Assembly (NCBI RefSeq): GCF_001594145.1 | Contig: NZ_LVCF01000001.1 | Span: forward strand, 434,001 to 498,000 | Origin: Branchiibius sp. NY16-3462-2 | Lineage (GTDB): Bacteria > Actinomycetota > Actinomycetes > Actinomycetales > Dermatophilaceae | Reading direction: 5' to 3' | DNA length: 64,000 nucleotides | Part shown: positions 7,874 through 18,762 of the stretch, in pieces | Numbering within the stretch: the first letter of the stretch is position 1 | Layout of the letters: each line of letters starts with the position of its first letter | The notes under the pieces: model-generated | What the model was told of the DNA's origin: nothing | What the model saw: the letters and a program-made list of their open reading frames with translations, nothing else | Database searches by the model: none | Translations under genes and position numbers: made by a program

Positions 7874-9018
7874 AAGGCCGCCTCGAACAGCGCTGCGAGA
7901 TCGTCCTCATCGGCAGGGCGCGGATTGGTGGTCAGGCAGGCGTCGTCCAGCGCGTTGCGCGCCAGCAGCCGGCAGTTCTCCTGTGTCACACCCAGGACCT
8001 TCAGCCCGCTGGGGACCCCGACCTGGTCGGCGAGCACCCGGATCCGGTCGGCCAGCCAATCCGCGGCCACGGACGAATCCGCCTCTGCCGCAGGCAATCC
8101 GAATGCGTGCGCCAGGGGCAGGAACCGCTCGGGAGCCGTTGCGGCGTTGAAACGTACGACGTGTGGCAGCAGCACCCCGTTGATCACGCCGTGTGGCGCA
8201 TCCAGCAGACCCCCGACCTGGTGGCTCATCGCGTGCGTCGCACCGAGGATCGCGTTGCTGAACGCCAGGCCGGCCGACAGGCTCGCCTCGGCCATCCCGC
8301 GGCGCGCATCGAGGTCGTCGGGCCGGTCCATGGTGTCGCGCAGATGCTGGCCGACCAGTCCGACCGCCGACACTGCATGCAGGTCCGCCAGCGGATTGTG
8401 AGCGAGGGAGACGAACGATTCGATGCCGTGCGTCAGAGCATCCAAACCCGTCGCGGCGTTGAGCCATTCGGGCATTGTCTGCAGCAGTCGTGGATCGGTG
8501 ATCGACAGGTCCGGCACCAGCGCCCGGCCCATCACGGTGATCTTCACCGAGCGTTCGGTGTCGGTGACGATGCAGAACTGCGAGACGTCCGCGCCCGTGC
8601 CGGACGTGCTCGGGATCATCATCAGCGGTGGGATCGGGTTGGTCATCTGGTCCACCCCGCGGTAGTCCAGGATGTCGCCGCCGTTGCCCGCCAGGATCGC
8701 CACTCCCTTGGCAGCGTCCATGACCGAGCCCCCGCCGATGGCGACGATCACGTCGGCGCCGCGATCGACGTACGCCGCGTGCGCCGCCCGGATCTCGTGG
8801 TCCTTGGGGTTGGGGGTCACCTGCGTCCACACGCTCGCCCGCAGGCCCGCATCAGCCAGATGCTCCAGGAGTTCGGCGGTCCAGCCCGCCTCCACGATCC
8901 CAGGATCGGTCACGACGAAGGGTTGGCGCGCCCCGAGCCGAGCGGCCGCGAAACCGGCCTCGGCCAACGAGCCGGGGCCGAACACGATCTCCGGCGCATG
9001 GAATTTCGACAACGACAC
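7870..9018 (-). CDS. ercA: Iron-containing alcohol dehydrogenase, ErcA-like
   Basis: A 382-residue group III alcohol dehydrogenase with GGGSVMD at 95-101 and metal ligands likely D193, H197, H262 or H266, and H276. ErcA-type enzymes oxidise alcohols or diols and are typically encoded with a histidine kinase and LuxR regulator, as here; the M. smegmatis counterpart is annotated as 1,3-propanediol dehydrogenase. I chose GTG 9018 (GGGAG about 11 bases upstream) because it gives the usual family length; a reading from 9162 would add 48 residues with no family resemblance that also cover a Crp-like box. Confidence 0.85.
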   Translation of the reverse strand: MSLSKFHAPEIVFGPGSLAEAGFAAARLGARQPFVVTDPGIVEAGWTAELLEHLADAGLRASVWTQVTPNPKDHEIRAAHAAYVDRGADVIVAIGGGSVMDAAKGVAILAGNGGDILDYRGVDQMTNPIPPLMMIPSTSGTGADVSQFCIVTDTERSVKITVMGRALVPDLSITDPRLLQTMPEWLNAATGLDALTHGIESFVSLAHNPLADLHAVSAVGLVGQHLRDTMDRPDDLDARRGMAEASLSAGLAFSNAILGATHAMSHQVGGLLDAPHGVINGVLLPHVVRFNAATAPERFLPLAHAFGLPAAEADSSVAADWLADRIRVLADQVGVPSGLKVLGVTQENCRLLARNALDDACLTTNPRPADEDDLAALFEAAL

Positions 9019-9057
9019 GAGCGGGGCGCTCCCTGGGTGCGCGACAACGGGCAACAA

Positions 9058-9073
9058 TGTGACGTTAGTCACG
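9058..9073. promoter_or_regulatory. Crp/GlxR-like box upstream of ercA
   Basis: TGTGACGTTAGTCACG matches the actinobacterial Crp/GlxR pattern TGTGA-N6-TCACA in all but the last base, with a perfect GTGAC/GTCAC dyad. It lies about 40 bases upstream of the chosen ercA start, a plausible promoter position. It suggests cAMP-dependent catabolite control of the ercA-mnoS-mnoR operon. Confidence 0.5.
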
Positions 9074-9099
9074 TAGAGGTTGCAGCCTGGTTGCGTCCA

Positions 9100-9118
9100 G
9101 ATGCGACCAGGTCGCATC
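9100..9118. promoter_or_regulatory. 19-base palindrome upstream of ercA
   Basis: GATGCGACC and GGTCGCATC form a perfect 9-bp dyad around one base. It lies about 80 bases upstream of ercA and 27 bases beyond the Crp-like box, in the place expected for an activator site. The dimeric LuxR-type regulator encoded in the same operon could bind it (inference). Confidence 0.45.
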
Positions 9119-9141
9119 AACCGTTCATCGACGTACGCCGA

Positions 9142-9171
9142 GGGGCCGGCTTGCGCAGGCAAGCCGGCCCC
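9142..9171 (-). terminator. Terminator of the S53 protease gene
   Basis: A 12-bp perfect GC-rich stem (GGGGCCGGCTTG and its complement) with a 6-base loop, starting 22 bases past the protease stop at 9193. There is no U-tract, as is common in GC-rich actinobacteria. Confidence 0.7.
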
Positions 9172-9192
9172 CAGGGTGCGATGAACCGCGGA

Positions 9193-11277
9193 TTACCGCA
9201 GCGGTTTGGCGACGGTCACGGGCCCGGTGTGCTTGATCCCACCGCCACCCGCGCCGAGCTTCTTGCTGGCAGCGATGCCGATGAAGAAGTTCACTCCGTT
9301 CGGCGTCCCCACACCGGTCACGTCGTCGTAGCCCTTGCGGGTGAAGATCGTGCCGGTCTGGTTGATGGTGCGGGCGGTGGTGCGCAGCCCGCCACTGGCG
9401 TCGACGCCGTTGACGTAGTCGACCCGGACCACAGCCTGGCTGACCCCGGTGCTGGCGATGTCGTTGAACGTCGGCGAGCCGGACAGCTTGTACATCGTCG
9501 GGTTCAGGAAGCCCAGTGAACGACCGGCGACCTGATCGGCGATGGCGACCTCGCCGGCGAACAACGGACTGGCCAACGAGGTGCCACCGATGCGGTACTC
9601 GGAGTACTTGGTGGAGCCATCGGGGTACGCCTGGGTCTCGCCGACCAGGAAACCGGTCTGCGGGTCGGCGTCCATCGCCACGTCCGGCACGGCGCGGTAG
9701 GCACCCTTGCCGAAGTAGTTGCTGATGGAGGCCGGGACGACGCCCTTCTGGTAGGACGGCTGCTTGAACAACTGGCTGGTGCCGCCACCGCCGCCGTAGA
9801 CGTAGGCCGGCGGGACCGGGGTCCAGGCGCCATTGGTCAACGTGGACTTGCCGGTGCCCCAGCCCTGCTCCCAGCCGTAGCTGCCGTCGGATTTCACCGC
9901 CAACGAGGTGCCACCCACCGCGGTGACGTACGGGTCGGAGGCTTCGTAGTCGACGCTGCGGTAGCCCAGATCCGCGACCTCGTCACCGTTGTCACCGGAG
10001 GAGAACAGCAGGCTGATACCTTCGGCAGCCGCCTGGATGGCGCTCTGGTGCGAGTCAGCGACATCAGCGATCGACGTCGGCTCGCCCGCGTCACCGTAGG
10101 AGTTGCTGACGACCATCGCGAGTTGGTTGTCGACGATGGTGTTCAACGCCGAGTTCAGGTCGCTGTCGTAGCAGCTGGCGCCACCCACGTACAGGATGTT
10201 GGCCTGCGGGGCCGTCGCGTGGACGGCTTCGACGTCGAGGGTCTCCTCGCCGTACCACCCGTTGCCACCGCACTCATCGATCGAGTTGTAGCTGGCCGGC
10301 AGCGACTGGCTGAACTGGTAACCGCGCAGCGGGTGGCTGGGGTCATTGCGCTGGGCGTACTTCTGCGCGTCCGGCAGGATCGTCGGAGACGCGTAGGCGT
10401 CGATGATCGCAACGGTCGCCCCACGGCCGTCGTACCCGGCCTTGAGAAGCTGGTCCTCGCCGTACGCGCTCCGGATCTGTCCGGGCTTGTAGCCACAGAC
10501 CACATACGGCATCGGGTTGGTGACGCCGGGTAGGACGGGTAGCCCGGTGGCGGTCTTCTCGCCGTAGTAGTTGGAGCACGGGCCGGAGTTGACGAACACG
10601 GCCGGCGGGCCGGGCAGCGTGTCATCGCTAGTGACCTTCGTGGCCGGCGCCGCCTTGTCGGTGGACACACTGTGCGTGCTGTTGCCGGTGCTCGTGGACG
10701 GCACGGCGCGCAGCGTGCTGTCCAGCCCGGACACGCCCGCCACCAGACCGGCGATGTTCGTCGGAACGCTCAGCGGAGCCGACGGAGCGGTCTCGGTGCG
10801 GCCCTTGTACTTGAAGTGGCTCATCGAGGCACCGAACGCTTTGTTCACCTTGGCAGTGCTGCCCGACACCGTGACGTAGCGGTGGTTGGCCGGGATCTGC
10901 CCCACGGTGAGGCCCTGGCCCTTCAGCCAGCTGGTGACCTGGGCGACCTGGGCGTCGGTCGGCGCGAATCGCGAGCGCCACTGGGCCGCCGACACGTACT
11001 TGTGGTAGTTCGCGTTGCCGGGGGTGGCCACCGCCGTGGCGAGGGCTTCGGCCCCGGCTTCGTCACGCAGGTTGAGGACGACCTTGAAGTTCAGGCCGGT
11101 GTTCGACGGGACGGCTCCGACGCGCGCGGCCTGCGCGGCCCAGGCAGGTTTGCCGTTCAAGACGTGACGGCCGCCGGTTTCGGCGGCGTTGGCAACAGAG
11201 GGTGCGGCGAACGCGATGGCCAGGACGGCGGTTGAGCCGGCCGCGACCGCGGCACGCGCGGTGATAGTACGACGCAT
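9193..11277 (-). CDS. Secreted S53 family (sedolisin/kumamolisin) protease
   Basis: A 694-residue preproprotease. Residues 1-31 form a signal peptide ending near SVANAAE. An activation prodomain covers about 40-190, followed by a Ser/Thr-rich linker and the catalytic domain. The S53 triad can be read as E344 and D348 (YGEETLD) and S567 (GGTSLASP), with oxyanion D429 in SSGDNGDE. These enzymes are acid-active endopeptidases exported and self-processed. ATG 11277 follows GAAAGG. It is monocistronic: divergent from nothing, with a terminator below and the tuf terminator above. Confidence 0.9.
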   Translation of the reverse strand: MRRTITARAAVAAGSTAVLAIAFAAPSVANAAETGGRHVLNGKPAWAAQAARVGAVPSNTGLNFKVVLNLRDEAGAEALATAVATPGNANYHKYVSAAQWRSRFAPTDAQVAQVTSWLKGQGLTVGQIPANHRYVTVSGSTAKVNKAFGASMSHFKYKGRTETAPSAPLSVPTNIAGLVAGVSGLDSTLRAVPSTSTGNSTHSVSTDKAAPATKVTSDDTLPGPPAVFVNSGPCSNYYGEKTATGLPVLPGVTNPMPYVVCGYKPGQIRSAYGEDQLLKAGYDGRGATVAIIDAYASPTILPDAQKYAQRNDPSHPLRGYQFSQSLPASYNSIDECGGNGWYGEETLDVEAVHATAPQANILYVGGASCYDSDLNSALNTIVDNQLAMVVSNSYGDAGEPTSIADVADSHQSAIQAAAEGISLLFSSGDNGDEVADLGYRSVDYEASDPYVTAVGGTSLAVKSDGSYGWEQGWGTGKSTLTNGAWTPVPPAYVYGGGGGTSQLFKQPSYQKGVVPASISNYFGKGAYRAVPDVAMDADPQTGFLVGETQAYPDGSTKYSEYRIGGTSLASPLFAGEVAIADQVAGRSLGFLNPTMYKLSGSPTFNDIASTGVSQAVVRVDYVNGVDASGGLRTTARTINQTGTIFTRKGYDDVTGVGTPNGVNFFIGIAASKKLGAGGGGIKHTGPVTVAKPLR

Positions 11278-11426
11278 GGGGCGCCTTTCAGGAGATGACT
11301 ACCGGAGATGCTGCGGCCGGGATGGTGGTCGGCAGCACCTTCGATCCTGCGCGCGCACAGGCTCCTGAAATCCTTACGCCACCTGCCAACTACCTACCAA
11401 TATCCTGGGAAATCCCTGGGTATGGC

Positions 11427-11457
11427 AGAAGGCCCCGGGGAACCCCCGGGGCCTTCT
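11427..11457 (-). terminator. Terminator of tuf
   Basis: A 14-bp perfect stem (AGAAGGCCCCGGGG) closed by a 3-base loop AAC, 30 bases after the tuf stop. It closes the rpsL-rpsG-fusA-tuf unit. Confidence 0.8.
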
Positions 11458-11488
11458 GGCGATCAGTGGCGGGCGGACCCGCCGAAGA

Positions 11489-12685
11489 TCACTTGATGAT
11501 CTTGGTGACGCGACCCGCGCCGACGGTACGACCGCCCTCACGGATAGCGAACTTCAGACCCTCGTCCATCGCGATCGGCTGGATCAGCGTGACGGTCATC
11601 TCGGTGTTGTCACCGGGCATGACCATCTCGGTGCCCTCCGGCAGCTTCACGACACCAGTCACGTCCGTCGTGCGGAAGTAGAACTGGGGACGGTAGTTGT
11701 CGTAGAACGGCGTGTGACGGCCACCCTCGTCCTTGGACAGGATGTAGACCGACGCCTCGAACTCGGTGTGCGGGGTGGTGGTCGTCGGCTTGGCGATGAC
11801 CTGACCGCGCTCCACGTCCTCGCGCTTGATACCGCGCAGCAGCAGGGCGGCGTTGTCGCCGGCCTGGCCGCTGTCCAGCATCTTGTTGAACATCTCGATC
11901 GAGGTGACGGTCGTCTTCACGGCCGGGCCCTCACGCAGGCCGACGATCTCGACCTCCTCGTTGACGTTCAGCACACCGCGCTCGATACGACCGGTGACGA
12001 CGGTGCCACGACCGGTGATCGTGAAGACGTCCTCAACGGGCATCAGGAACGGCTTCTCGGTGTCGCGCTCCGGGTCCGGGATGTACTCGTCCACGGCGTC
12101 CATGAGGTCCTCGACGGACTTGGCCCAGGTCGGGTCGCCCTCGAGCGCCTTCAGCGCCGAGACCTTCACAACCGGGACGTCGTCGCCCGGGAACTCGTAG
12201 GAGGACAGCAGTTCGCGGACCTCCATCTCGACGAGCTCGATGATCTCCTCGTCGTCCACCATGTCCGCCTTGTTCAGGGCGACCACGATGTAGGGAACAC
12301 CGACCTGACGGGCCAGCAGCACGTGCTCCTTGGTCTGCGGCATCGGACCATCGGTCGCGGCCACCACCAGGATCGCGCCGTCCATCTGGGCGGCACCGGT
12401 GATCATGTTCTTGACGTAGTCAGCGTGACCCGGGCAGTCAACGTGCGCGTAGTGACGCTTCTCCGTCTGGTACTCGATGTGCGCGATGGAGATGGTGATA
12501 CCGCGCTGCTTCTCTTCGGGAGCCTTGTCGATCTCGTCGAACGCGAACTGGGGGTTCAGGTCCGGGAACTTGTCGTGCAACACCTTCGAGATCGCAGCCG
12601 TCAGCGTCGTCTTACCGTGGTCGATGTGACCGATGGTCCCGATGTTGACGTGCGGCTTGGTCCGCTCGAACTTGGCCTTACCCAC
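11489..12685 (-). CDS. tuf: Elongation factor Tu
   Basis: 398 residues; GTPase that carries aminoacyl-tRNA to the ribosome. P-loop GHIDHGKT at 19-26, DCPGH and NKAD guanine motifs are intact, as are domains 2 and 3 (ending GRVTKIIK). The GTG start 12685 is chosen because AAGGAGG lies 8 bases upstream and it gives the standard VGKAKFERTKPHVNIG beginning; six codons further upstream are in frame but include the ribosome site. Last gene of the str operon. Confidence 0.97.
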   Translation of the reverse strand: MGKAKFERTKPHVNIGTIGHIDHGKTTLTAAISKVLHDKFPDLNPQFAFDEIDKAPEEKQRGITISIAHIEYQTEKRHYAHVDCPGHADYVKNMITGAAQMDGAILVVAATDGPMPQTKEHVLLARQVGVPYIVVALNKADMVDDEEIIELVEMEVRELLSSYEFPGDDVPVVKVSALKALEGDPTWAKSVEDLMDAVDEYIPDPERDTEKPFLMPVEDVFTITGRGTVVTGRIERGVLNVNEEVEIVGLREGPAVKTTVTSIEMFNKMLDSGQAGDNAALLLRGIKREDVERGQVIAKPTTTTPHTEFEASVYILSKDEGGRHTPFYDNYRPQFYFRTTDVTGVVKLPEGTEMVMPGDNTEMTVTLIQPIAMDEGLKFAIREGGRTVGAGRVTKIIK

Positions 12686-12760
12686 TTTGGGGTCCTCCTT
12701 CAAGGACTGGTTTCTAGCGCCGGGGCGGCGCCGATTGGTTTTCTTTCGTTACCGGTTGGC

Positions 12761-12777
12761 TGACAGGCGTTCGCCTG

Positions 12778-12780
<3 letters not shown>
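12761..12780 (-). other. fusA-tuf intercistronic hairpin
   Basis: TGACAGGCG and CGCCTGTCA form a perfect 9-bp stem with a 2-base loop. The fusA stop codon (12780-12778) is inside it. It is not followed by a U-tract, so it is more likely an mRNA processing or stability element, or a partial attenuator that tunes fusA relative to tuf, than a full terminator. Confidence 0.45.
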
Positions 12781-14892
<2,112 letters not shown>

Positions 14893-15030
14893 GTTGTCTC
14901 TTCTCGTCTCGCTCGGTGTGTGAGTGATGTGAAGTTAGGGGGAGGTACGGCGAGTGGGCGCCTGAGGCGACCACGCGGCGTACCGTGCGGTCCGGCCAGC
15001 GGGCGGTAACCCACCAGCCGGACCGGCGGG

Positions 15031-15501
15031 TCACCAGCGGTAGTGCGCGAAGGCCCGGTTGGACTCGGCCATCTTGTGCGTGTCCTCGCGGCGCTTCACA
15101 GCGGCACCCAGGCCGTTGGAGGCATCGAGGATCTCGTTCATCAGACGCTCGGTCATGGTCTTCTCGCGACGCTGGCGCGAGTAGCCGACCAACCAGCGCA
15201 GCGACAGGGTCGTCGCACGGTTCGGCTTGACCTCGATCGGCACCTGGTAGGTGGCGCCACCAACACGGCGGGACTTGACCTCCAGGCTCGGCCGGACGTT
15301 GTCCAGCGCGCGCTTGAGGGTGACCACCGGGTCGGTGCCGGTCTTCTCACGGCAACCCTCGAGGGCGCCGTACACGATGCGCTCGGCCACTGACTTCTTG
15401 CCGTCCAGCAGCACCTTGTTGACCAGCTGGGTCACCAGGGTGGAGGAGTAGACGGGGTCGTTCAGCAGCGGACGCTTGGGAGCAGGACCCTTACGAGGCA
15501 T
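15031..15501 (-). CDS. rpsG: 30S ribosomal protein S7
   Basis: 156 residues, the standard bacterial length, beginning MPRKGPAPKRP and ending FAHYRW. It is the primary assembly protein of the 30S head and, in model bacteria, a translational repressor of the str operon. Its ATG shares a base with the rpsL stop (TAATG), giving translational coupling. The 138-base gap to fusA contains a long-looped inverted repeat (14988-14996 with 15017-15025). Confidence 0.97.
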   Translation of the reverse strand: MPRKGPAPKRPLLNDPVYSSTLVTQLVNKVLLDGKKSVAERIVYGALEGCREKTGTDPVVTLKRALDNVRPSLEVKSRRVGGATYQVPIEVKPNRATTLSLRWLVGYSRQRREKTMTERLMNEILDASNGLGAAVKRREDTHKMAESNRAFAHYRW

Positions 15502-15875
15502 TACTTCTTCTCCATCTTCGCGCCGTAACGGGACCGGGACTGCTTGCGGTTCTTGACACCCTGGGTGTCCAGCGAGCCACGGATGATCTTGTAGCGCACA
15601 CCCGGCAGGTCGCGCACACGGCCACCGCGAATCAGCACCATCGAGTGCTCCTGCAGGTTGTGGCCCTCGCCGGGGATGTACGCGGTGACCTCGATACCCG
15701 AGGTCAACTTCACGCGGGCGACCTTACGAAGCGCCGAGTTCGGCTTCTTCGGGGTCGTGGTGTAAACGCGGGTGCAGACGCCGCGTCGCTGGGGGCTGCC
15801 CTTCAGGGCCGGCTTCGTGGACTTCGTGACCTTGTCCTGCCGACCCTTGCGGACGAGCTGGTTGATAGTAGGCAA
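15501..15875 (-). CDS. rpsL: 30S ribosomal protein S12
   Basis: 124 residues, decoding-centre protein. The sequence reads PTINQLVRKGRQDK with KKPNSALRKVARVKL and HNLQEHSMVLIRGGRVRDLPGVRY, the streptomycin-resistance regions. The start is a TTG at 15875, supported by GGAGA 7 bases upstream and by exact family length; an upstream in-frame ATG (15965) would add 30 unrelated residues. First gene of the str operon. Confidence 0.96.
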   Translation of the reverse strand: MPTINQLVRKGRQDKVTKSTKPALKGSPQRRGVCTRVYTTTPKKPNSALRKVARVKLTSGIEVTAYIPGEGHNLQEHSMVLIRGGRVRDLPGVRYKIIRGSLDTQGVKNRKQSRSRYGAKMEKK

Positions 15876-16215
15876 CCTGTTGTCTCCGTAATCGTCGAAT
15901 CTTGTCTGTTCGCTTGTCGCGGTGCGCGCTCGGACGCTCCGCGAAGTGGAACTCCTTGAACTCACCTCTCCGACCCCCGCACTCGGGCGTGTCGGTTCGG
16001 CGTCCTCCCCCGCACTTCCGGATACGATCCGACTGCCCGGCGAGGACGTGTGGTGGTCTGATGCTTACGAGGCCCGCAACACTGAACTATCCAACTGAAC
16101 GGTCCAGCTGCGGAAATCATCGAGGGCAGGGCAGAGCCCACGCACGGTTATCTAGTCTACTGCCGCGTGCAGAAGCGGCCAAATCACCGCTACCGCCCTT
16201 CCCCGGGCCGGGGTG
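15876..16215 (-). promoter_or_regulatory. rpsL: str operon promoter and leader region
   Basis: 340 bases without a gene. A sigma-70-like promoter can be read on the minus strand: TTGGCC at 16182-16177, a 17-base spacer, TAGACT at 16159-16154. This would give a leader of about 270 bases ahead of rpsL. No strong attenuator hairpin is evident. The presence of this promoter is expected because the upstream neighbour is not rpoC but an unrelated membrane protein gene. Confidence 0.45.
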
Positions 16216-18528
16216 TCAGCCGGTCGGACGCAGTTTGAACACCCGGATTGCGCCGTCCTGGAAGACCATGTCTGTCTCGGCGGCCAGGCGTGGCGAGACC
16301 TCGGTGGCGGTGCTCACCGCGACCAGGTAGCTGACCCCTTGGCCGCGCACCCAGGCCAGGTCGCTCGGATCGGCGCGGGTGAACACCAGTTGGTTGCGGC
16401 GCAGCAGATCCTGGTCGAAGAAGGCGTTGGAGAACGCTCGCTTCGCGGCGGACTTCGTCTCGTACGACCAGCCTTCGACCAACACGCGCCGACCGCCGAG
16501 ACCCGATATCCACCACTGGTTGGCGGAGCAGACCTGCTGCTCCTTACCCCGGCAGTGGGTGTTGGTCGCCAGTACGGCGTCGGCCGGCAGATTCTCGTTG
16601 ATCCACTCGCCGACGGTCGCCTGCGCGCGGGTCGCGACGGTGCTGGGTGACTTACTCGGACCGGAGGGGCCGGTGGTTGCCTGAGCCCAGGGGGCGGACA
16701 GCACGGGGGCAGCCAGCAGCCCCGCGAGTGCTCCGGCGACGACGGCCATGGGCACCCCGGCGGACTGCGCCACCGACCGGGCACTGAGCCGCCAGGTGAT
16801 CGCGGCCACGGCCGCGACGACGGCGATCCCCGCCGCCGTGACCAGGGCGGCCTGGCGAATGGTGTGATGTACCGCCGCGACCGTGGTCGGCGCGGGAGTG
16901 TGGGCGGTTCGCGTCATCCCGATCGCGACGAGGATCGCGACGGTGGCCGTGACCACCCAGACCACCGGCACCACGAAGCGCGCACCAGAACCATTGCCTT
17001 TCGTACCGGGTAGGTGCTCCGCCAGCAGCCAGGCCACCATGACGCCGCCCAGCGGGGCCACCCCCCGGATGAAGTACACCTCGCTGAGGCCCGGCTGTCG
17101 CACCAGCAGGAACCCCAGGAGTGCTGCGGCGGTGCAACCGACCAACAACCACGCCTCCGGCCGACGACGCAGCGCGGAGAACAGCAGCAGGACGGCCGCC
17201 AGGAGGCCTGCCAGCCGCCAGAACTCGAAGACCAGCACGCCACTGAGCACCCAGGGGCGGAAGAGCCCGGGGATGACCGGGGCATGCTCGCTGTAGTTCT
17301 GGGGGTAGCCGACCAACACGTCGTACATCGGTGTCCTGGACAGCGCCGCCATGAATTGCACGCCGCTGGCGGTGTTGCCCCCGCTCACGAATTTGGTGGC
17401 GATCACCGTCACGATCGCCATGACGACCGAGATCACCGCGGCCGTCCTGACCAGCTCCCGCCGGCGGAACAGGATCGTCGCTGTCAGCGCCGCCAATGCT
17501 CCACCCAGGAGGACCGGCGGAGCAGAGGCTTTCGCACCACAGATGGCGAATGCCGCGATGCCGAAGATCAGCCAGAGACCGCCCGCCTTCCCCTGCCCGG
17601 GTTGGCGGCGCAGGAGCAAGGTCATGGCGAAGATCGCGAAGAAGCTCAGGGGCAGTGCGTAGATCTGGGTCGGGGACGCCGCGATGAACGGGGCGAGGCC
17701 CTGATAGATGTTCGGCCACAGGGTGGGGTTGGTGGTGGCTGTCGCCAGCACTCCGGCGAGACCGCCGGCCCACGCGCGGCCCGACAGAACGTGCGCCAGG
17801 GTCGCGCTCATCCCGACGATGAGCAGGATCAGCGGCAGGATGTACAGCTGGGCCAGGATCAGCTGGACCGAGGTTCCGGTCGTCAGCGACTCGATCGCGA
17901 CGTGCGCATCGACGAACCAGTGGTAGCGCAGGTCACCTGCCGCGACCGCCTGCGGAACCATGAGCGGGAACGATCGGGTGGCTTCCGCGGCCAACCCCAT
18001 GTGCCACTGCATGTCGGGGTACATCGCGCGCCCGTCGTACGGCGGACCGTAGTAGTTCAGGAAACGCAGGAAGATGATCCGGATCAACACCAGCACTGCG
18101 ACGGTCATCGCGATCAGCCAGGGCAACGGAATCCGGCCGGTCGGTCGTTCGCGCAACCGCTGACGCCAGGACGCGCGCACGAGTACCAGCAGTGCCAGCA
18201 GCGGCCAGAAGCGCACCAGGTGTTGCTGACCCAGCAACGACAGCACCATCCAGGACGCCAGTTCCAGGCCAAGACCGGTGCACGCGCCCAAACAGATCTC
18301 CGCCAGCCAGGAGACGGAGGGGCCGATCGCCGTACGCAGCACCAACCAGCCTGGCACCACGACGCCCAGCACCCAGTACGCCGTACAACGCAGGAGGTCC
18401 GACGCGTCGACGCCAGCCGCTGACGACGCTCGGAAACAACCGAGGTAGACCAGAACGCCCAGCAGCGGTGGTACCCAACGCGACAGAGAAATCCGGCGGA
18501 CGTCGGGAGCGGCGTCCACGACGCTCAT
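16216..18528 (-). CDS. GT-C-like multipass membrane protein, paralogue A
   Basis: 770 residues with about a dozen hydrophobic segments. An extracytoplasmic loop after the third or fourth segment carries YPDMQWH at 170-176 and YHWF at 202-205; the C-terminal 120 residues are soluble and contain NTHCRGKEQQVC and VLVEGWSYE. The layout (acidic first loop, many membrane spans, soluble tail) is that of GT-C glycosyltransferases using lipid-linked sugars, but I cannot name a family. The gene at 19468 is a clear paralogue sharing these motifs. It lies between rpsL and a divergent methyltransferase gene. Function: probably cell-envelope glycan assembly (inference). Confidence 0.7.
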   Translation of the reverse strand: MSVVDAAPDVRRISLSRWVPPLLGVLVYLGCFRASSAAGVDASDLLRCTAYWVLGVVVPGWLVLRTAIGPSVSWLAEICLGACTGLGLELASWMVLSLLGQQHLVRFWPLLALLVLVRASWRQRLRERPTGRIPLPWLIAMTVAVLVLIRIIFLRFLNYYGPPYDGRAMYPDMQWHMGLAAEATRSFPLMVPQAVAAGDLRYHWFVDAHVAIESLTTGTSVQLILAQLYILPLILLIVGMSATLAHVLSGRAWAGGLAGVLATATTNPTLWPNIYQGLAPFIAASPTQIYALPLSFFAIFAMTLLLRRQPGQGKAGGLWLIFGIAAFAICGAKASAPPVLLGGALAALTATILFRRRELVRTAAVISVVMAIVTVIATKFVSGGNTASGVQFMAALSRTPMYDVLVGYPQNYSEHAPVIPGLFRPWVLSGVLVFEFWRLAGLLAAVLLLFSALRRRPEAWLLVGCTAAALLGFLLVRQPGLSEVYFIRGVAPLGGVMVAWLLAEHLPGTKGNGSGARFVVPVVWVVTATVAILVAIGMTRTAHTPAPTTVAAVHHTIRQAALVTAAGIAVVAAVAAITWRLSARSVAQSAGVPMAVVAGALAGLLAAPVLSAPWAQATTGPSGPSKSPSTVATRAQATVGEWINENLPADAVLATNTHCRGKEQQVCSANQWWISGLGGRRVLVEGWSYETKSAAKRAFSNAFFDQDLLRRNQLVFTRADPSDLAWVRGQGVSYLVAVSTATEVSPRLAAETDMVFQDGAIRVFKLRPTG

Positions 18529-18762
18529 GGTCTCTCATTCCTGACGGGGTACGGATCGACCCGACCCACGATTGGCCCGTGCTGCGGGCAAAATGACGCC
18601 GCCACTATAGGTACTGACCCAGCTCGCCTGCAGTGAGGCGCGCGGTCGCAGGCGCAGAATGCCCGACTGACGACATCCGGATCGCAGAAGCAGGAAGACA
18701 TCGACGGTCCGGTTGGCGTCAGTTGCGCAATCTTCCGGAATACCTGCGTATTGTAAGCGACC
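18529..18762. promoter_or_regulatory. Divergent promoter region of the membrane-glycan cassette
   Basis: 234 bases between two divergently transcribed genes. An inverted repeat CGCCTGC/GCAGGCG (18625-18631 with 18648-18654) and a TATAGT-like hexamer on the minus strand (18609-18604) are visible. No confident promoter pair is found. Confidence 0.35.

Noticed and set aside
14945..15025. Attenuator between rpsG and fusA
   Set aside because: The inverted repeat has a 20-base loop and no U-tract; it is noted but not strong enough for a separate call.
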